From: CAUZIZ01 sp965222655
GTDB taxonomy: Bacteria > Acidobacteriota > UBA6911 > RPQK01 > JAJDTT01
NCBI GenBank assembly: GCA_965222655.1
Contig: CBDCUP010000022.1
Span: 310,001 to 374,000, forward strand
DNA: 64,000 bases
Reading direction: 5' to 3'
Shown: positions 60,101 to 64,000 of the stretch, piece after piece
Layout: each line of letters begins with the position of its first letter
How positions within the stretch are numbered: the stretch's first letter is position 1
Notes under the pieces: model-generated
The model's database searches: none
The model's input: the letters and a program-made list of their open reading frames with translations, nothing else
What the model was told of the DNA's origin: nothing
Program-made: the position numbers and the translations under genes

Positions 60101-60895
60101 ATGAAACGTTGCTCGCTACAGTCGCTCCTGGCATCGTCTCTGCTACTCCTGGCTTTTTCAGCCAGCCATGCCGCGGCACAGGAGGAATCCCAGCAGGGAG
60201 AAGTTGAGGAGCTCAAAGAACAGGTGGAGGCCCTGAAGAAGGAGCAGCTCAGGATCCGAAAGGACCTGAACGCGATCAAGAAACAACTCGCAGCCCAGGC
60301 GCAGGCCAAGAGGAAGGATCCATCGAAAGGCAAGTTGGTTAAAGTCGCCGGCCCCTTCAAAGGCAAACCGGACGCGCGGTTGACCCTGATCGAGTTCTCC
60401 GACTACCAATGAGGATACTGTGGAAGACACGTCCGTGAGACGTTCCCGCAAATCGCAAAGCACTATATCGATACTGGCAAGCTCAAGTACGTTGCCCTGG
60501 ACCTGCCCCTCACGAGCATTCACAAGCAAGCCTTCAAAGCCGCAGAAGCCGCTCACTGCGCAGGGGTCCAGGACCAATTCTGGGCGATGCATGATCGCTT
60601 GTTCGCAAAAGGTACCCGAATGGGCTCAGAGACCTTTTCCAGCCTGGCTCAAGAGCTGGGGCTGGATCTGCCCCGTTTCGAAAGCTGCATGAAGGAAGAA
60701 AAGTTCGCTCCGGCGGTTCGAAAGTCACTCTCGGTGGCAAGGGGCGCTGGCGTCACCAGCACGCCGACATTTCTGCTCGGATATACGAATTCCAAGAGCG
60801 ACAGTATCAAGGTTGCGCAGTCGATTCGCGGAGCGCAAAGCTACAACAACTTCAAGAGAGCCATCGATTCCCTACTGAAGAAGGACAGCCAATGA
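60101..60895 (+). CDS. DsbA-like thioredoxin-fold protein, probable selenoprotein (in-frame TGA = Sec104)
   Basis: 264 codons from ATG 60101 (aaggagg 9 nt upstream). Signal peptide 1-27, a coiled coil at about 31-70 (VEELKEQVEALKKEQLRIRK), then the thioredoxin fold: LTLIEFSDYQ, TGA (60410-60412), GYCGRHVRETF. The TGA stands exactly where relatives have the first Cys of CxxC (SDYQCPYC), giving U-G-Y-C. The same frame stays open another 160 codons with all fold elements, including VALDLPL, AAHCAGVQDQFWAMHD and the cis-Pro loop VTSTPTFLLGY (Pro222). Expected role: periplasmic thiol-disulfide exchange. Read as a stop, the product would be a useless 103-residue stub. The alternative is a nonsense mutation or sequencing error. 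It overlaps the SelA-like gene (ATGA). Confidence 0.82.
60413..60449 (+). promoter_or_regulatory. Candidate SECIS hairpin just after the TGA
   Basis: Nine bases after the TGA the mRNA can fold: gga (60422-60424) pairs with tcc (60444-60446) and acgtc (60429-60433) with gacgt (60439-60443), with agac bulged and the loop cgtga. Position and size fit bacterial SECIS elements, which start within about 10-20 nt of the UGA. The loop does not show the E. coli GGUC-type consensus, but bacterial SECIS loops vary. Confidence 0.45.
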
Positions 60896-62049
60896 CCTCC
60901 TCCCAGCATCAGATATTCCCAGACTCAATCCAGGCAAGGTCCACCCGCGACTTCGTTGCCGAACTGGGTGTACGCCCGATTCTCAACGCTTCGGGAACCT
61001 ACACCAAGTTGACGGGATCTCTCATGCCTCCCGAGGTTACGGAAGCCTGGCGGCAGGCCGCTCAACACTTCTTTCGTCTAGACGAGTTCCACGACGCGGT
61101 GGGAGAGCGCATCGCTTCCCTGGTTGGCGCTCAGGCAGCCATGGTATCGGCGGGAGCCGCCTCGGCACTCACTCTGGGAACAGCCGCCTGTATGACCGGC
61201 GACTGCGAAGAACGCATTCAGCGGCTTCCCGAAACCTCCGGCATGCCGAATCAGGTAATCATCCAGAAGTCCCACCGATTCAACTACGACCATGCCGTCC
61301 GCAATTGCGGAATCCGCTTCGTGGAAGTCGACACCCCGGAGCAGCTGAAGGCGGCTGTAAACCCGCGGTCCGTCATGATGTTGTTCTTCAACGCAGCTGA
61401 TCCGCCGGGACAGATCCTGGCCGCAGATTTCGTCCGATTGGGCCGGGAGAACGGTCTGCCCACCTTCATCGACTGTGCGGGTGACGTGCCTCCGGTTGAG
61501 AACCTGTCGCGCTTCTTGAAGTTGGGATTTGACCTGGTAACGTTTTCGGGGGGGAAATCGATCCGGGGGCCCCAAAGCACCGGCCTACTCTTGGGAAGAA
61601 AAGATCTGATCGAGGCGGCCCGACTCAACACCATACCCAACTCCGATTCCATTGGGAGGGGGATGAAGGTGAACCAGGAAGAGATGCTGGCCTTGCTGGT
61701 GGCCCTTGAGTTGTACCTCGAGCGGGATCACGAAAAGGACTGGCAGCTCTGGGAAGAAGGCATCCAGTTCATCGCCGAAAAGCTCGAGGCCATCTCGGGC
61801 GTCGAAACCGAAACCTACGTCCCCGAAATCGCAAACCACACCCCCCATCTGCGGATTCGCTGGGATCAGGAGCAGATTCGAATCGGCCCGCAAGAGGCCA
61901 TCACCGAGCTTCGTGAGGGCGAACCGTCGATTGAAGTAGTCCCTGAAAAAGAGGATCTGGAGGTCACGGTTTGGATGCTCCAAGAAGACGAAGTCCAGCT
62001 AGTAGCCGATCGGATCGCCGAGATGTTGGAAAGCAACCGTCGGGCCTGA
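60892..62049 (+). CDS. SelA-like PLP-dependent enzyme
   Basis: 385 residues of the SelA/aminotransferase fold-type I family. PLP motifs: VSAGAASALTLGTAACMTGD (phosphate-binding), TFIDCAGDVPP (the Asp that pairs with the pyridine nitrogen) and VTFSGGKSIRGPQSTGLLLG with Lys222 as the Schiff-base lysine (SelA has a comparable SGDKLLGGPQ). The N-terminal tRNA-Sec-binding domain of true SelA (about 460 residues) is absent, so it is closer to the short SelA-like group that includes sugar-acid ammonia-lyases. It starts within the stop codon of the selenoprotein candidate (ATGA), so translation of the two is coupled. A role in selenium metabolism is tempting, but not shown. Confidence 0.82.
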   Translation: MTSSQHQIFPDSIQARSTRDFVAELGVRPILNASGTYTKLTGSLMPPEVTEAWRQAAQHFFRLDEFHDAVGERIASLVGAQAAMVSAGAASALTLGTAACMTGDCEERIQRLPETSGMPNQVIIQKSHRFNYDHAVRNCGIRFVEVDTPEQLKAAVNPRSVMMLFFNAADPPGQILAADFVRLGRENGLPTFIDCAGDVPPVENLSRFLKLGFDLVTFSGGKSIRGPQSTGLLLGRKDLIEAARLNTIPNSDSIGRGMKVNQEEMLALLVALELYLERDHEKDWQLWEEGIQFIAEKLEAISGVETETYVPEIANHTPHLRIRWDQEQIRIGPQEAITELREGEPSIEVVPEKEDLEVTVWMLQEDEVQLVADRIAEMLESNRRA

Positions 62050-62106
62050 AACTTGCTCTGGCCAGAAGATCACACAGGATCCGCCAACTGACAGAGCCTT
62101 GCCTTC

Positions 62107-62163
62107 GTAGGATGGGCACTCTTGCCCGTCTCTGTCCTCGACGGGCAGGAGTGCCCGTCCTAC
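62107..62163. repeat. 57-bp dispersed hairpin repeat, copy 4 (family A)
   Basis: gtaggatgggcactcttgcc ... ggcaggagtgcccgtcctac, preceded by ctgacagagccttg (as in copy 2, ctgacagagcagtg) and followed at 62203-62226 by a family B unit (gggttcggtctccaggccga). No gene is seen in 62050-62263. Confidence 0.9.
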
Positions 62164-62263
62164 AACACACACGCTGCTATCGATGTTCGTGGTTCGAGAC
62201 GAACGTGGGTTCGGTCTCCAGGCCGAAATCCTATCCTTCCGAGCCTCTTGGCTGGGCGCTCAC

Positions 62264-63707
62264 TCACTTGATCACGATTGCCGGATATCCCTGCGACTGC
62301 GTATTGAACTGAGTGTCGGCAATGAAATTGATCCCTTGAGCCGACGGGAAATCACAGTTCGCGAATATGTGGCCGACGAAGGAGCCGTCCACCCCCGTGG
62401 CTCGGAGCAACTCGCTCACCAATACGCTGTAAGTCCCACCTGGAGGAATCTCACCATCGCTGTTAGCGCCCGACCCCATTCCGGCTCGAGACAGTTGGCT
62501 GGTCGTGACCGCAATCGGTGATCCAGGTTGGTTGGTGGGATAGAGCTGAAACTGGCACCCTCCCTCCACCCGAGAGCCGACCCCGAGCCCCGCGAAGTGG
62601 CCGGTGGTGTTGTCAACAGCCAGGCCCGTCGCCAGAGTGTCGGTCGACACATTGAATGGGAAGAGAAGCTTGGTTTTGAGACCGACCGGGGTGTTCCTTG
62701 TCAATAACTCGAGCTTCTTGCTGACCAGCTCCAGCTGCAGCTGGACCCGCTCCACCAGGATCTTCAGGTCCTCGTTTCGAATCGGGTCAGTGGAATTGGG
62801 AGCATGGGCAACGTGCAGCAGCAAAGCGATAACCTCACCTCTACCGTCGGTCAAAGGGATGATCGGATTCTCAAGGGATCGATACACGGTAATCTTGGGA
62901 GGAATCTCCGTGATCACCGCGCTCATTCGAATGGGCACCTCATTGACGAGTATGCTCTCGCCAACCCTGATCTCGACGAAGATGTCGAAAAAACTATGGT
63001 TCATCCGGTAAATGGGGAGGTGCCGCCAGTCAAAGGCAGGCCATGGAAACTGCCGCACTATGCAAACCGTGGAAAAACAAGTAGTTCTAGAGGAGAACTG
63101 GCAAGTGCTCGCAGTTGTTTTTCCACCGTTCGCACAGCGCTTGGAAAACTCCGTATCACGGGCTTGCTGGCCCGGTTCGATGTCGCTCGGAGTTTTCCAC
63201 AGTTCCCACGGCCTCTGCTACTGCAGCCGACTATATGGACAAGCGAACGGGGAGCAGATTTGGGATCCGGAAGGTGCCAACCACGTCCCCACCTCCCCAT
63301 TTACCGGATGACCCAAAACTATCCGCCGGAAAATCCTGTGCCCGCTGCTGGGCCACGATCTGTCCTACCGATCGCCTGGTGGAACTCTGCTGGATACTCA
63401 CGGGACCCAGAGAGCTGGACCCGGTCAGGTCCAACTGGACGATCTCGGTGTCAATCACGTTCCGCCCATCGGATCCCGCCTGCGGATCGGATCTCTGGAC
63501 CAGGAAGGGTCCTTGTGCCGAAACCTCCGTGTCGGGGATACCGTTCAAAGTGAGGTCTATGCCAATCTGGGCTAGGGATACGGGGAACTCATCAGGACCC
63601 GCGGGCGGAAACCCTGTCCCTCCGATCACCGTCGTAGAATCGCCTTCGGCGCCCAAGAGAGGCGCGAAGGCAAGAGCCATCGCAAAGATTCCAATGCTTC
63701 TCCTCAT
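62264..63707 (-). pseudogene. Secreted protein of unknown function, split by a MITE
   Basis: ATG 63707 has gaggaag upstream and starts a signal peptide (RRSIGIFAMALAFAPLLGAE). The frame reads to ...RAQDFPADSF and is then cut by the 317-bp MITE (stop inside it at 63231). Removing the element and one 8-bp duplication gives DSFFDIFVEIRVGESILVNE and then an uninterrupted frame to 62264, 372 residues in total. The protein is mostly beta-rich (IDLTLNGIPDTEVSA, VQRSDPQAGSDG, LVERVQLQLELVSKKLELLT helix near 62750). No family recognised; it could be a cell-surface protein. Confidence 0.85.
62998..63314. mobile_element. 317-bp MITE, copy 2
   Basis: Same length and ends as copy 1 (25969-26285), with two base differences noticed (near 63037 and 63090). 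Flanked by an 8-bp duplication, aaaactat, at 62990-62997 and 63315-63322. No coding capacity for a transposase. Confidence 0.95.
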
Positions 63708-63885
63708 TCTCAACTTCCTCCTTCTGTTTCGAGAGACTCTCCCCGAGCACTCGGGGACGCTTACAGGCATCACCCCGCCACCGGGGTACAACCGCAGTTT
63801 CTAGAAAGGGTCTTAGGACACAATCTAATCGAGCTTCTACAGCTGGTCAACCCAGGGACGTCCCTATACACTCCAAGGCTTGAAA
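63708..63885. other. Divergent promoter region
   Basis: Between two divergent starts. A short GC palindrome (agcactcggggacgct; caccccgccaccggggt) lies at about 63746-63786. No convincing promoter boxes identified. Confidence 0.45.
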
Positions 63886-64000
63886 ATGGCGGCCGACAAA
63901 AAGACAGCAGCTCAGCCCGAGCCCGAGAGACTCTCGACCTGGAGCCTCCATCTGCTGGTACTTTTCAGCCTTGCGCTCGCGCAGCCCCTGTATGATCTCC
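63886..64000 (+). CDS. Start of a membrane or exported protein (runs off the window)
   Basis: ATG 63886 followed by AADKKTAAQPEPERLSTWSL and a hydrophobic segment (LLVLFSLALAQPLYDL). Only 38 codons are seen. A short charged head and then a membrane helix is typical of inner-membrane sulfatase-like or glycosyltransferase proteins, but the family cannot be told. Confidence 0.55.
   Translation, partial: MAADKKTAAQPEPERLSTWSLHLLVLFSLALAQPLYDL

Noticed and set aside
60410..60412. Treating the TGA as a frameshift artefact
   Set aside because: The frame is the same before and after the TGA; only the one codon is changed, and it coincides with the catalytic cysteine.
60892..62049. Naming the PLP enzyme as selA outright
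   Set aside because: It is about 75 residues shorter than SelA and lacks the N-terminal tRNA-Sec-binding domain; SelA-like proteins with other reactions are known.

Overview
The window is a moderately GC-rich bacterial chromosome segment from a Gram-negative heterotroph. LpxD, an ADP-heptose:LPS-type glycosyltransferase, a beta-barrel porin and lipoproteins show a diderm envelope. The Tat-exported Gfo/Idh/MocA oxidoreductases, the cytochrome-c/DUF1549/DUF1553 plus DUF1501 pair, GH32/43-like propeller proteins, cyclase-family hydrolases, the DUF2911 protein and the very repeat-rich intergenic DNA are the mix seen in Acidobacteriota (Bryobacterales/Solibacter-like) and in Planctomycetes. Acidobacteriota is my best guess, with moderate-to-low confidence. 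No rRNA, tRNA, CRISPR array or replication origin was recognised.

Layout. 0-12 kb: end of a Gfo/Idh/MocA gene, secreted DUF2911 protein, cyclase, Tat-exported lytic transglycosylase, a GHL10-like lipoprotein, a propeller gene beheaded by an IS256-family element, then a coupled phosphotriesterase-like/tag pair, a PAP2 phosphatase and a small basic protein. 12-20 kb: a same-strand set for export-linked catabolism (PSCyt1/DUF1549/DUF1553, DUF1501, Tat Gfo/Idh/MocA, propeller protein). 20-24 kb: a porin-feoA-feoB operon behind a Fur-box-like palindrome. 24-37 kb: scattered single genes (metalloprotease, DUF1697 pseudogene, BTRD1 repeat protein, SLC13 permease, HtpX-like protease, VOC protein, gamma-glutamyltransferase, frameshifted esterase, M20 peptidase). 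37.5-41.6 kb: two group II introns on the minus strand, apparently one inside the other. 41.7-44.1 kb: hemH-ispH-queF operon. 44.3-49.2 kb: nucleotide-sugar epimerase, acyl-CoA ligase, lpxD, YqgE. 49.4-57 kb: second cyclase, TIGR01777 epimerase, ABC-F ATPase, a cytokinin-dehydrogenase-like flavoprotein whose 5' end is replaced by an ISNCY-type element, and remnants of an osmoprotectant ABC transporter. 57.3-64 kb: ilvD overlapping a GT9 gene, then a thioredoxin-fold gene with an in-frame TGA exactly at the first position of its CxxC motif, translationally coupled to a SelA-like PLP enzyme, then a secreted-protein gene split by a MITE.

The most notable signals are: (1) the probable selenocysteine DsbA-like protein (U-G-Y-C) coupled to a SelA-like gene; (2) the nested group II introns, in which removing the inner intron rebuilds a 33-34-nt domain V; (3) two near-identical 317-bp MITEs, each with its own 8-bp target duplication and each splitting a gene that reads perfectly once the element is removed; (4) several modular intergenic repeat families; (5) the Fur-box-headed porin-feoAB operon.

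The region is rich in gene decay: two insertion sequences, two MITEs, nested introns, at least two single-base frameshifts and several truncated genes.
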